Source: Bacteroidales bacterium
Lineage (GTDB): Bacteria; Bacteroidota; Bacteroidia; Bacteroidales; UBA3824
Direction of reading: 5' to 3'
Assembly: GCA_017412115.1 (NCBI GenBank)
Contig: JAFPYR010000037.1
Coordinates: 1 to 64,000 of the forward strand
DNA: 64,000 nucleotides
Part shown: one piece after another, positions 8,779 to 17,255 of the stretch
Numbering within the stretch: position 1 is the stretch's first letter
Layout: each line of letters starts with the position of its first letter
Translations under genes and position numbers: made by a program
Notes under the pieces: model-generated
What the model was told of the DNA's origin: nothing
Seen by the model: the letters and a program-made list of their open reading frames with translations, nothing else
Databases searched by the model: none

Positions 8779-8810
8779 CAAATGTATAAAAAAAAATTGT
8801 ACTTTTGCAA
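8779..8810 (-). promoter_or_regulatory. argH promoter, overlapping the divergent promoter
   Basis: On the minus strand TACATTTG (8779-8786) is preceded by TTG (8808-8810) with 21 bases between. The -7 box is 43 bases from the argH start. Its -33 element overlaps the region of the plus-strand -7 box at 8800-8807. Confidence 0.6.
8800..8807 (+). promoter_or_regulatory. -7 box of the COG0523 GTPase gene
   Basis: TACTTTTG matches TAnnTTTG exactly, 27 bases before the start at 8835. No good -33 TTTG is present at the expected distance. Confidence 0.6.
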
Positions 8811-8834
8811 CGGATTTTTTATTAGGATAACAAA

Positions 8835-9878
8835 ATGGAAAACATCTCAGGTAAAATTCCCGTAACTATTTTAACGGGTTTTTTGGGTGCAGGCAAAACT
8901 ACACTGTTAAACAACATCATCAGAAAATATTCCGACAAACGTTTCGCCGTTATCGAAAACGAGTTCGGTGAAATCGGTATTGACGGCGGTCTTATCGTCG
9001 GAAACATTTCAAACATGTACGAACTCTCTAACGGCTGTATTTGCTGCAATCTTTCAGAAGGCTTGCAACAAACGTTAAACAATCTTTTAACTTCACGTTA
9101 TCAATTTGATAATCTGCTTATTGAAACAACAGGTATCGCCGATCCGGCAGGTGTTATAGACAATTTTGTGGCTTACGAAGAGTTTCAAAGAAAATTCGTA
9201 ATCGATTCCGTAATTTGTCTTGCCGATGCCATGACTTACGAAGAAAGTGCTGAAGAACAGCCTGAGGTTCACCGTCAATTGGCCGTTGCCGATATTATTA
9301 TCCTCAACAAAATAGAAGACGTTACCCCCGAACAAGGTCAAAGGGTTAAAAAACTTATCCAAAGCGTAAACCCGACCGCAAAAATGTATGCCGTATCTCA
9401 TGCAAATATTACTAACTGCGATATTATCAACACTTTTGCTTATACTTCGGGAAACATCGAAAAACTCGTTATGGATTTCAAAAACGCAACACCGCTAAAA
9501 TTCGATATGGCAGACATGGATAATTTTTCAAGCGGGTTTGCTAAAAATCCTAACAACAAACACAACGATGCTTTTCATCACAGCATTGTCTCTGAAGGTT
9601 TTACGGTGGAAGGCGATATGGACGAGGCAAAATTCGTTAATTGGCTTCAAGCCGTTTTACAATACAATTCGGCAAGCGTATTCAGAGTAAAAGGCATACT
9701 TTCAATCAAAAATAAAAACAAAAAATTCATACTCCAATCCGTAAGACAATACTTTTTGGTAGAAGAAGGCGAAGAATGGAAACCTGAAGAAAAACGTTTC
9801 ACAAAACTCGTTTTCATCGGCAAAAAACTCAACCGTGAGGCTATTTTGGGGTATTTGGAATCTTTTATCGTAAAATAA
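8835..9878 (+). CDS. COG0523 (CobW/YeiR-type) GTPase, probable metal chaperone
   Basis: A 347-residue cytoplasmic P-loop GTPase. Walker A GFLGAGKT is at 15-22, and the family's metal-binding CxCC motif appears as GCICC at 67-71. ILNKIED is the guanine-specificity motif, and residues about 250-345 form the CobW C-terminal domain. COG0523 proteins deliver zinc or another metal to client proteins. The client is not visible here. No zinc-limitation genes flank it; a pseudouridine synthase follows after 4 bases, suggesting co-transcription. Confidence 0.88.
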   Translation: MENISGKIPVTILTGFLGAGKTTLLNNIIRKYSDKRFAVIENEFGEIGIDGGLIVGNISNMYELSNGCICCNLSEGLQQTLNNLLTSRYQFDNLLIETTGIADPAGVIDNFVAYEEFQRKFVIDSVICLADAMTYEESAEEQPEVHRQLAVADIIILNKIEDVTPEQGQRVKKLIQSVNPTAKMYAVSHANITNCDIINTFAYTSGNIEKLVMDFKNATPLKFDMADMDNFSSGFAKNPNNKHNDAFHHSIVSEGFTVEGDMDEAKFVNWLQAVLQYNSASVFRVKGILSIKNKNKKFILQSVRQYFLVEEGEEWKPEEKRFTKLVFIGKKLNREAILGYLESFIVK

Positions 9879-9882
9879 TATT

Positions 9883-10797
9883 ATGGCAAAACAGCAAAAC
9901 ACACAGGCTGCGGAAATGATTTTAAGAGTTGACAAGGAATCAAAACTGCTTGATTTTCTGTTAGAAAAAATCACCGACCGCAGCAAAACCAAAGTGCGTG
10001 AAATTCTTAAAGGCGGCCGCGTCGTTGCTAACGGCATGGCTACGACCGCTTTTGACTATCCTCTGAAAAAAGGTGATGAAATCCGTATTCTGCCTAAAGT
10101 AAAACTTATGCAACAAGGCGGTATTTCTAACTCCAATCTTGACATTCTTTACGAAGATTATGACGTTATCGTTATCAACAAAAAAGAAGGTCTGCTCTCA
10201 GTCGGAACTGTCGCTGACAAGGAAAACACGGCGTATCATATTGTAAACGTTCATGTTAAGAAAGAGGGAAGAAACCGTCATATCTACGTGGTTCACCGTC
10301 TTGACAGAAAAACCTCAGGCGTGATGATGTTCGCTAAATCCATGGCGGCAAGAGATTTTTTCCGCAACAATTGGAATCAGGTTGTGGTAGAACGCTCGTA
10401 TTATGCCGTTGTTGAGGGCACACCCGCTTACAAAAAAGATACGATAAAATCTTATCTGACAGAGGATAAAATGCTGAAAATTCATTCGTCGTTTATCAAC
10501 AACGGCGGACAATATGCCGTAACAAATTATGAGGTTTTGTCATCAAACGGAGAATACTCTTTGGTAAAATGCAATCTTGACACGGGAAGAAAAAATCAAA
10601 TCAGGGTTCAAATGTCCTCTATCGGCAATCCCGTGGCAGGCGATGCAAAATATGAGGCTAAAACAAATCCGTTAAAAAGGGTTTGTCTTCATGCTGCAAC
10701 ATTGCAATTTATTCATCCCAAAACAAGGAAACTTTTAAAATTTGAAGTTCCCGTCCCCGGCGGATTTTACAAAATCGTAAAAGAGAAAAACGAATAA
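9883..10797 (+). CDS. RluA-family pseudouridine synthase with S4 domain
   Basis: A 304-residue cytoplasmic RNA-modifying enzyme. Residues about 15-75 form an S4 RNA-binding domain, containing KTKVREILKGGRVVANG. The catalytic block HRLDRKTSG starts at 138, with the nucleophile Asp141. GRKNQIRVQM near residue 240 is the second conserved block. It isomerises uridine in rRNA, as RluC/RluD do, or possibly in tRNA; the exact site cannot be told from sequence. It starts 4 bases after the COG0523 gene, so the two are likely one transcript. Confidence 0.9.
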   Translation: MAKQQNTQAAEMILRVDKESKLLDFLLEKITDRSKTKVREILKGGRVVANGMATTAFDYPLKKGDEIRILPKVKLMQQGGISNSNLDILYEDYDVIVINKKEGLLSVGTVADKENTAYHIVNVHVKKEGRNRHIYVVHRLDRKTSGVMMFAKSMAARDFFRNNWNQVVVERSYYAVVEGTPAYKKDTIKSYLTEDKMLKIHSSFINNGGQYAVTNYEVLSSNGEYSLVKCNLDTGRKNQIRVQMSSIGNPVAGDAKYEAKTNPLKRVCLHAATLQFIHPKTRKLLKFEVPVPGGFYKIVKEKNE

Positions 10798-10818
10798 AAA
10801 CTTTTTTCTACGATTTTT

Positions 10819-10849
10819 TTTGAAGAATTGCAAAAAAGTAGTAATTTAG
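10819..10849 (+). promoter_or_regulatory. Probable promoter of the aminotransferase-glyS pair
   Basis: TTTG (10819-10822), 19 bases, then TAATTTAG (10842-10849), which differs from TAnnTTTG at one position. The -7 box lies 21 bases before the start codon at 10871. Confidence 0.45.
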
Positions 10850-10870
10850 CACTTTAAATAGCGCAATATT

Positions 10871-12019
10871 ATGTTACGTTCAAAACTGCCTGAAAGCAAT
10901 AAAACTATATTCTCGGAGATAAAAGAACTCGCCGAAAAAAATAATGCCGTGGACTTGGCAAGCGGACTTCCTGAGGCAGGAATGCCTAAAATCTTGTCGG
11001 ATCTCGTATGCAAATACGTTAAAGAAGGCCGCAATCAATATGCCCCGGTAGAAGGAATAAGGGAATTAAGAGAAACAATTGCCGATTTTTATTCAAAACA
11101 TTCGGCACGTCAGTTCGACCCCGAAAAGGAAATTACAATAACCGCCGGCTCCACTCAAGCCGTTTGGGCGGCTGTTTCGGCTATCATACACGAAGACGAC
11201 GAGGTGATAATCATCGAGCCTTCTTACGAAAGTTATATTCCTGCCGTAAGACTCAATGGCGGAACTCCTATTTTCGTAACATTAAAAGCCCCCGATTATC
11301 ATATAGATTGGTCGGAAACATTAGGTATGATTAATCAGCGTACAAAAATGATTATCATCAATACTCCGCACTCTCCTACGGGTAGTGTTTTTTCTGATGA
11401 TGATTACAAAAATCTTCAAAAAATCGTTGCCGGCAGCAAAATCGTAGTTCTTTGCGATGAAACTTTCGCAAATCTAAGTTACGAAAAACCATACGTGGGA
11501 ATTTCAAAATATCCGCTTTTGGCAAAACAAACGATTATAATAAGTTCCTTTAGCAAATCGCTTAACGCAACAGGCTGGAAAACAGGATATTGTATTGCTC
11601 CTGAGGATTATACGAAAGAAATCCGCAGAATACATAATTACATGATCAACGGCAGCAATTCCATCATACAATATGCCTTGGCTGAACTTCTAAAAACTGA
11701 CAATACGGTTTTTGATATTGTCAGAGATGAATACAGAAAAAAACGCGATTTGCTGTGCTCGCTATTAGAAGGCAGCAAATACAAACTGACTCCTACAAAA
11801 GGAACTTGGTTTCAAACCGTGGATTTTTCGCAAGTTTCATCACTCTCAGACAAAGAATTCGTTTTGAAACTAATCAAAGAATACAACGTTGCGGTATATC
11901 CATTATCGGCTTATTATCACGACAAAACAAAATCACATACAATAAGAATTTGTTTTGCCCGTCCCGACGATGTTCTCAAAAAAGGAGTGGAATGTTTATT
12001 AAAAGCACAGAAAAGTTAA
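10871..12019 (+). CDS. PLP-dependent aminotransferase (methionine aminotransferase-like)
   Basis: A 382-residue class I/II aminotransferase. SSFSKSLNATGWKTGY holds the cofactor-binding Lys229. NTPHSPTG (164-171) contains the Asn that contacts the pyridine ring, and DETF holds the conserved Asp. The C-terminal RICFARP has the substrate-carboxylate Arg. The AGSTQAVWAA and NTPHSPTG pattern resembles the YbdL/KAT III-like group that uses methionine or aromatic amino acids. Substrate assignment is inferred from resemblance only. glyS follows after 24 bases. Confidence 0.82.
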   Translation: MLRSKLPESNKTIFSEIKELAEKNNAVDLASGLPEAGMPKILSDLVCKYVKEGRNQYAPVEGIRELRETIADFYSKHSARQFDPEKEITITAGSTQAVWAAVSAIIHEDDEVIIIEPSYESYIPAVRLNGGTPIFVTLKAPDYHIDWSETLGMINQRTKMIIINTPHSPTGSVFSDDDYKNLQKIVAGSKIVVLCDETFANLSYEKPYVGISKYPLLAKQTIIISSFSKSLNATGWKTGYCIAPEDYTKEIRRIHNYMINGSNSIIQYALAELLKTDNTVFDIVRDEYRKKRDLLCSLLEGSKYKLTPTKGTWFQTVDFSQVSSLSDKEFVLKLIKEYNVAVYPLSAYYHDKTKSHTIRICFARPDDVLKKGVECLLKAQKS

Positions 12020-12043
12020 ATTAAAAAAAATCATATAAACCAA

Positions 12044-13627
12044 ATGGCACAACAAGAAGATCTTTTAAAGAAAATTATTTCGCATTGTAAGGAATACGGT
12101 TTTATATTCCCCTCAAGCGATATTTATGACGGTCTTGCAGCCGTTTACGATTACGGTCAGAACGGCGTTGAACTCAAAAACAACATCAAAGAATATTGGT
12201 GGAAATTTATGACAAGGCTTCATGAAAATATTGTCGGAATTGACGCGGCAATTTTCATGCACCCAAAAACTTGGGAAGCCTCAGGACACGTTTCCGCTTT
12301 CAACGACCCGCTTATCGACAACAGAGATTCAAAAAAGCGTTACCGCGCCGACAACTTGATAGAAGAATACCGAGACAAACTTTACGCTAAAATCGAAAAA
12401 GAAGTTGAAAAGGCTCAAAAACGTTTCGGCGATAAATTCGACAAACAACAATTTGTCAGCACAAATGAAAGAGTTTTGGCAACTCAAAAAGAAATCGACG
12501 AACTCACAGCCCGTTATGACAAGGCTCTTAACGAAAATAACTTGGAAGAACTTCGTCAGATTATTATCGACAAAGAAATCGTTTGTCCGATTTCCGGTAC
12601 TAAAAACTGGACAGAAGTACGTCAGTTCAACCTTATGTTCCAAACCAAAATGGGTAGCGTTTCTGACGAACAATCAACAATTTACCTCCGTCCTGAAACG
12701 GCACAAGGTATTTTCGTTAACTATCTTAACGTTCAGAAAACAGGCCGCATGAAAATTCCGTTTGGAATCGCTCAAATCGGTAAAGCATTCCGTAACGAAA
12801 TTGTTGCACGTCAGTTCATTTTCCGTATGAGAGAGTTTGAACAGATGGAAATGCAATTCTTTATCCGTCCGGGTCAAGAGTTAAGATGGTTTAAATATTG
12901 GAAAACGATGCGTAGAAAATGGCACGAAGCGTTAGGTTTCGGCTCTGACAACTACCGTTTCCACGACCACGAAAAACTCGCTCACTACGCTAACGCCGCA
13001 ACCGACATTGAGTATAATTTCCCGATGGGTTTCCGCGAAGTTGAAGGTATACATTCAAGAACGGATTTTGACCTTTCACAACATCAAAAATATTCGGGCA
13101 AAAAAATTCAATATTTCGACCCCGAACTCAATGAAAGTTATACTCCTTACGTTATTGAAACTTCAATCGGTCTTGACAGAATGTTTTTGTCAATTCTTTC
13201 AGGTGCATACACCGAAGAAGAAATCAAATCGGAAGACGGAAAAGTTGATAAACGTGTAGTATTAAAAATTCCTGCTGCACTTGCACCCGTAAAAGTTGCC
13301 GTTTTACCTTTGGTTAAAAAAGACGGTTTGCCCGAAGTTGCAGAAAAATTGATGAAAGATTTGATGTACCGTTTTGACTGCCGTTACGAAGAAAAAGACA
13401 CAATCGGCAAACGTTACCGCCGTCAAGACGCAATCGGAACTCCTTTCTGCGTAACAGTTGATTACGATACTCTCAAAGACAACACTGTAACAATCCGTTA
13501 CAGAGACGATATGCGTCAAGAGAGAATTCCGATTGACCAAGTTGCTGACCTTGTTTCAAAGAATTGCGATTTGAACAACATTTTGAAACATTTGGCTGAC
13601 GAGGACATCGAATTGCCTGAGGCATAA
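12044..13627 (+). CDS. glyS: Glycyl-tRNA synthetase, single-chain alpha2 type
   Basis: A 527-residue class II aminoacyl-tRNA synthetase charging tRNA-Gly. The N-terminus HCKEYGFIFPSSDIYDGL is typical of the eukaryote/archaea-like homodimeric form found in Bacteroidota, unlike the two-subunit enzyme of many bacteria. Motif 2 lies in IAQIGKAFRNEI. Motif 3 is IGLDRMFLSIL, followed by the anticodon-binding domain from about residue 415 (VKVAVLPLVKKDGL onward). Length is near the usual 510-520. It probably shares a transcript with the aminotransferase and ends at a strong terminator. Confidence 0.95.
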   Translation: MAQQEDLLKKIISHCKEYGFIFPSSDIYDGLAAVYDYGQNGVELKNNIKEYWWKFMTRLHENIVGIDAAIFMHPKTWEASGHVSAFNDPLIDNRDSKKRYRADNLIEEYRDKLYAKIEKEVEKAQKRFGDKFDKQQFVSTNERVLATQKEIDELTARYDKALNENNLEELRQIIIDKEIVCPISGTKNWTEVRQFNLMFQTKMGSVSDEQSTIYLRPETAQGIFVNYLNVQKTGRMKIPFGIAQIGKAFRNEIVARQFIFRMREFEQMEMQFFIRPGQELRWFKYWKTMRRKWHEALGFGSDNYRFHDHEKLAHYANAATDIEYNFPMGFREVEGIHSRTDFDLSQHQKYSGKKIQYFDPELNESYTPYVIETSIGLDRMFLSILSGAYTEEEIKSEDGKVDKRVVLKIPAALAPVKVAVLPLVKKDGLPEVAEKLMKDLMYRFDCRYEEKDTIGKRYRRQDAIGTPFCVTVDYDTLKDNTVTIRYRDDMRQERIPIDQVADLVSKNCDLNNILKHLADEDIELPEA

Positions 13628-13641
13628 ATAATTTTTATATT

Positions 13642-13672
13642 GTAGAGACGCAAGTGCACTTTGCGTCTCTAC
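13642..13672. terminator. Perfect hairpin GTAGAGACGCAA, terminator or REP-like element
   Basis: GTAGAGACGCAA (13642-13653) and its complement TTGCGTCTCTAC (13661-13672) flank a 7-base loop, followed by TTTTTTT. It sits between glyS and the converging heme-motif lipoprotein gene. The core GTAGAGACGC...GCGTCTCTAC resembles a dispersed palindrome I remember from several bacterial genomes; that is recollection, not a search. Confidence 0.8.
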
Positions 13673-13691
13673 TTTTTTTATATATGCGTGT

Positions 13692-15146
13692 TTATTCAAA
13701 TTGTAATTTCGTATCAGATTTCAATTTACTCTCCAAAACGCCTTTGTCGAAAACAAATTCTTTTGTGGCAAATTCCGGTACGTTAAAACTATACATCAAT
13801 TTGCGGTTGTATTCAGGTGATTGCTGAGGTAACAAAAATGCTTTGGCGGCCTTGCCGTTTTTGTCAATGTATGCAATATATGCCCGCGTATAAAAACCGT
13901 CATCACGTCTGGATTCAAAAACTATCCACTCAGAATTCTGCGACCATGAATGATAACTATCAGCATAACTGCTGTTTGCATTTGTTAAAGGATAATTCTC
14001 TTTGGTTTCAAGATTCAAAATCCACAAATCAGCCTCCTTATGCCAAATAGCAAACTGACCGTAATTAAAACGGGTATAAAGCAGATACTTACCATCATAC
14101 GAAGGCCTTGGAAATGACGAAGTTAAAGAATCCTTTGAAGTATTAATAAGCGTATCAACCTCTTTAGAAAAACTTCCGTCCAAAGGATTAAAACCTATTC
14201 TGCAAATATCATAACGAACCTCTTTCGTATGTTTTGACATATTAACGCTGTCAGCTGAAATAAAATATAAATATTTTCCGTCAGGAGAAAAGGACGGCTC
14301 CGAGGTAAAAGTTTTCTCGCTGTTTAATTCCGGTGAAGTCAAAAGCTTATTATTTGCAATGTCATAAACCACAACCCGCGATTCCATATCATAAACCTCT
14401 ACCCTATTAGCATCTCCGCAATGAAACGCCTGCGCCGTATTGTTTTGAGAATAAGCAATGTATTTGCCTTGAGGATGCCAATACGGATAAACACAATTCA
14501 ATTTGAATTTATCCGTAACTGCTTTACAAACAGTGATTTCGTTGCCGTTTTTTAAGACCGTAGAGTTCAAATTGCCTCTGACATGAAACGAGGCAAAATC
14601 CGTATTCCCTTTACAAAAAGAATGACAATTAACACAATTGGCGTTAATCAAACGATTATCAACAACGGTATTTTGCTGAAAATCAGTAAGATTTCTACAA
14701 TAAATTCCCATACGGCTATAAATCTGATAACCCGGAGCTATCAAACGATAACACAAAAAACTGTCAATTTCGGAGTCTGCAACAAAAATCTCAAACGGTT
14801 TGTAAACGTATTTTTTATCGTTTTTGAATTCGGTAACGGAAATTTCCATTTTTTTACCGGAAGATTTTTCAAGAATTTTACGCCAATCAGAAAGCGGAAA
14901 ATCTATATAATTCTTGCCCGAAAAATTATAATTTTCACCGTCAAAAGTTTTCAAAACAGCCTCTATCCTATCCAAAGAATCAAATGAAGAGGTAGAAAAA
15001 TTCAGCGGAGCAATATTTTTGGGAATTGTAACACCGTTATAATCAGGCCATAAATCCGGCGGACAATCTTTTTCAACCGTGCCCTCAACCCTAACAGAAC
15101 ACGAGGATAAAATTAGCAATGAAAATATTACAAAAAAGTGTTTCAT
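13692..15146 (-). CDS. PD40/TolB-like propeller lipoprotein with a c-type heme motif
   Basis: A 484-residue protein with a lipoprotein signal (cleavage before Cys16, LSSC). The N-terminal third contains one CVNCH motif at 171-175, the CxxCH signature of covalent c-type heme attachment. Residues about 200-450 hold four or five PD40/WD40-like blades, seen as WHPQGKYIAYSQ, FSPDGKYLYFISAD, RPSYDGKYLLYTRF and WSQNSEWIVFESRR. The likely location is the cell envelope. Bacteroidales carry related proteins annotated as TolB-like; their function is unknown to me. No cytochrome c maturation genes are nearby. It is divergent from the next gene. Confidence 0.75.
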   Translation of the reverse strand: MKHFFVIFSLLILSSCSVRVEGTVEKDCPPDLWPDYNGVTIPKNIAPLNFSTSSFDSLDRIEAVLKTFDGENYNFSGKNYIDFPLSDWRKILEKSSGKKMEISVTEFKNDKKYVYKPFEIFVADSEIDSFLCYRLIAPGYQIYSRMGIYCRNLTDFQQNTVVDNRLINANCVNCHSFCKGNTDFASFHVRGNLNSTVLKNGNEITVCKAVTDKFKLNCVYPYWHPQGKYIAYSQNNTAQAFHCGDANRVEVYDMESRVVVYDIANNKLLTSPELNSEKTFTSEPSFSPDGKYLYFISADSVNMSKHTKEVRYDICRIGFNPLDGSFSKEVDTLINTSKDSLTSSFPRPSYDGKYLLYTRFNYGQFAIWHKEADLWILNLETKENYPLTNANSSYADSYHSWSQNSEWIVFESRRDDGFYTRAYIAYIDKNGKAAKAFLLPQQSPEYNRKLMYSFNVPEFATKEFVFDKGVLESKLKSDTKLQFE

Positions 15147-15187
15147 TTTGAATTATTTTTTTCATGGTGCAATTATAAGGATAATTT

Positions 15188-15219
15188 TTTGAAAAACGTT
15201 GTTATTTTTTATAATTTTG
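15188..15219 (+). promoter_or_regulatory. Promoter of the DUF6427-DUF4421-PBP1A operon
   Basis: TTTG (15188-15191), 20 bases, TAATTTTG (15212-15219): a near-perfect Bacteroidota promoter. Initiation would fall near 15226. That lies after an upstream in-frame ATG at 15199, so the translation start at 15250 is preferred. Confidence 0.75.
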
Positions 15220-15249
15220 CAAAAACATTTTTCTTCAAAAAAAAGCAGC

Positions 15250-16248
15250 ATGATACTAAAACAATTAAAACTTAACGGAATCGAGGCAGCTGTCATTGCT
15301 TTTATAATTTGCGCATTAGCAGCGGTTTCGGCTTTTACAACGACAACCGTTAAATATATTTCTCTACCCGAAAACGGAACGCACTTATTTAATGCCGTTT
15401 ATAATTATGTTTTTAACGGACAGATTACCATTTTAACACAAATTGTTGCTCTGATTTTGATATTAGCCGAAGCCCTTTTGGTAACGGCAATGAACACAAA
15501 TCACGAACTGACAAGAGCCCAAAATATATTTTTTCTGTTTGTTTATATTATCTTGTCGCTATCGTATATTCCGCTCAACACGTTTTTACCAGAACAAATC
15601 GCAAATATTTTCATAACGTTAGGATTTATAAAAATTCTCTCCTCGCACGGTCTTGATAAAGCTGAATTTCATTTTTTTGATGCCGGATTGTTGTTCGGAG
15701 TATCGGCTTTGTTTTGCACCTCGGCAATGATAATGCTTTTAATCGGACTGATTGCCTTTATCAATTACCGTCCGTCCAAATTCAATGAATTTGCAGTTTA
15801 TATAATCGGATTTTTTACGCCGTTTTTTATTTACTTGTCGATTTTTTATTTAATCGAAGGCAATTTAACAGCAATTGAAGAGTTTTACCGCGAAAAATTC
15901 ACGGCAAGCCTCAATCTCAACATAAAGGAAAACGAATTGATTAGTTTTATCTCGTATGCGTTAATGATATTTTTAGCAAGCGTTTTCATAATGCAGGAAT
16001 ACAGAAAATATAATTTGTTTTCAACAAGGACTTACAGAATGTTTTTCATAATGTTTGCCTGCGTTTTGATTTTGGTATCGACTCCATATTTCGGTCTGCA
16101 ATCGTTAAGACTGATGACTATGCCGCTTACAATGCTTTACGTAACGGTATTTTACAATTTTAAACAAACGGTTTTTTCCGAAGTGTTTTTTACGGTATTC
16201 ATTTTAGTCCATGTCGGAATACAAGGAATTTGGTATGCAATGCCTTAA
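15250..16248 (+). CDS. Polytopic membrane protein, DUF6427-like
   Basis: A 332-residue inner-membrane protein from this start, with about ten hydrophobic helices and no catalytic motif I can identify. An in-frame ATG at 15199 would add 17 residues but lies between the two promoter elements, so 15250 (MILKQLKLNG) is chosen. The overall pattern resembles the Bacteroidota DUF6427 family, which has no known function; that match is from memory. It is the first gene of an apparent operon with a DUF4421 envelope protein and PBP1A, so a cell-envelope role is plausible. Confidence 0.6.
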   Translation: MILKQLKLNGIEAAVIAFIICALAAVSAFTTTTVKYISLPENGTHLFNAVYNYVFNGQITILTQIVALILILAEALLVTAMNTNHELTRAQNIFFLFVYIILSLSYIPLNTFLPEQIANIFITLGFIKILSSHGLDKAEFHFFDAGLLFGVSALFCTSAMIMLLIGLIAFINYRPSKFNEFAVYIIGFFTPFFIYLSIFYLIEGNLTAIEEFYREKFTASLNLNIKENELISFISYALMIFLASVFIMQEYRKYNLFSTRTYRMFFIMFACVLILVSTPYFGLQSLRLMTMPLTMLYVTVFYNFKQTVFSEVFFTVFILVHVGIQGIWYAMP

Positions 16249-16286
16249 TACTAAAAAATGTTTGTCCTTTATTTTTTCTAACAACC

Positions 16287-17255
16287 ATGACATCAAAACA
16301 TTACATAAAAAAATATTTAATACCGGCAGCAGTGTTATTTTTTTTACAACTCTCATGCGTTAATGCGCAGGACAGCAATTATGTAAGAAAATATGACAAT
16401 ATGCTTTCGGTAAAGATTCTCAGCTATTATGACGGTTTTGATTTCAAAGACAAAGTTTCAGGTCTGAATTACATTCCCGGACTTCATACCGGCGTTGGAA
16501 CGGGTTTTTATTTTAAATACATACCGTTTGATTTCAGTGTACGTCAAGAGTTTTCGGGACTCGGAGACGCAAAATATCACAAGCGCAAAACAACGAATAT
16601 GCAGCTCAAAGGCTATTCAAAATATTTTGCCGGAGATATTTTTATTCAGAAATACAACGGTTTCTACACAAGTGAAGTCGTAAGTTACAAAACTAAATAC
16701 AAAACCCTCAAAGAATTGGAATACAAGCCCGACTTGGAAATTTTTCTGCTCGATGCGGTAGGGAAATATATTTTCAACCATGAACATTTTTCCTATAAGG
16801 CGGGGTTTACTGCGTATGAAAGACAACTGATTTCCTCCGGCAGTTTTATGTGCGGGGCAAGTCTTCACTTAATGAAAATAAAATCCGACAGCACACTTGT
16901 CAGAATCAATAATTCCAGCGATTTGAAAACTTGTAATTTCGGTGTTAATACGGGTTATGCCTATAATTTTGTATTCGGAAAAAGAAGTACGCTGTTTTCC
17001 TCTGTCCTTCTTGGTCTGAATGTCAGCAACCTGCTAAAAAAAGCGGAGGACAATCCCGGACTTTTGCTATGGCCGTCATGCTATTTCAAAGGCGCATATT
17101 GGTTAAATTTTGACAAATGGTCGCTCGGACTTACTTGTGTTTACAATGTTATACATCATGTTTTTGAAGAAGATGTTGCAGTTTATATAAATTCAAGACG
17201 TGTAGAATTACTTTTAATACGCCGTCTATGTTATAAAAAAAAATCTAAAAAATGA
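16287..17255 (+). CDS. DUF4421-like predicted outer-membrane beta-barrel protein
   Basis: 322 residues from this start. An earlier in-frame ATG at 16230 would overlap the preceding gene and hide the signal peptide, so MTSKHYIKKYLIPAAVLFF is taken as the start, with cleavage near VNAQ. The mature part is built of alternating hydrophobic and aromatic strands such as HTGVGTGFYFKYIPFDFSV, ending in a lysine-rich tail. The pattern SVKILSYYDGFDF...KGYSKYFAGDIFIQKYNGFY is what I recall of DUF4421. Function unknown. Its stop overlaps the PBP1A start by 4 bases (ATGA), so the two are translationally coupled. Confidence 0.7.
   Translation: MTSKHYIKKYLIPAAVLFFLQLSCVNAQDSNYVRKYDNMLSVKILSYYDGFDFKDKVSGLNYIPGLHTGVGTGFYFKYIPFDFSVRQEFSGLGDAKYHKRKTTNMQLKGYSKYFAGDIFIQKYNGFYTSEVVSYKTKYKTLKELEYKPDLEIFLLDAVGKYIFNHEHFSYKAGFTAYERQLISSGSFMCGASLHLMKIKSDSTLVRINNSSDLKTCNFGVNTGYAYNFVFGKRSTLFSSVLLGLNVSNLLKKAEDNPGLLLWPSCYFKGAYWLNFDKWSLGLTCVYNVIHHVFEEDVAVYINSRRVELLLIRRLCYKKKSKK

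Noticed and set aside
15199-15249. Longer start of the DUF6427-like gene
   Set aside because: The TTTG-N20-TAATTTTG promoter overlaps it, so the extra codons would be upstream of the transcript.
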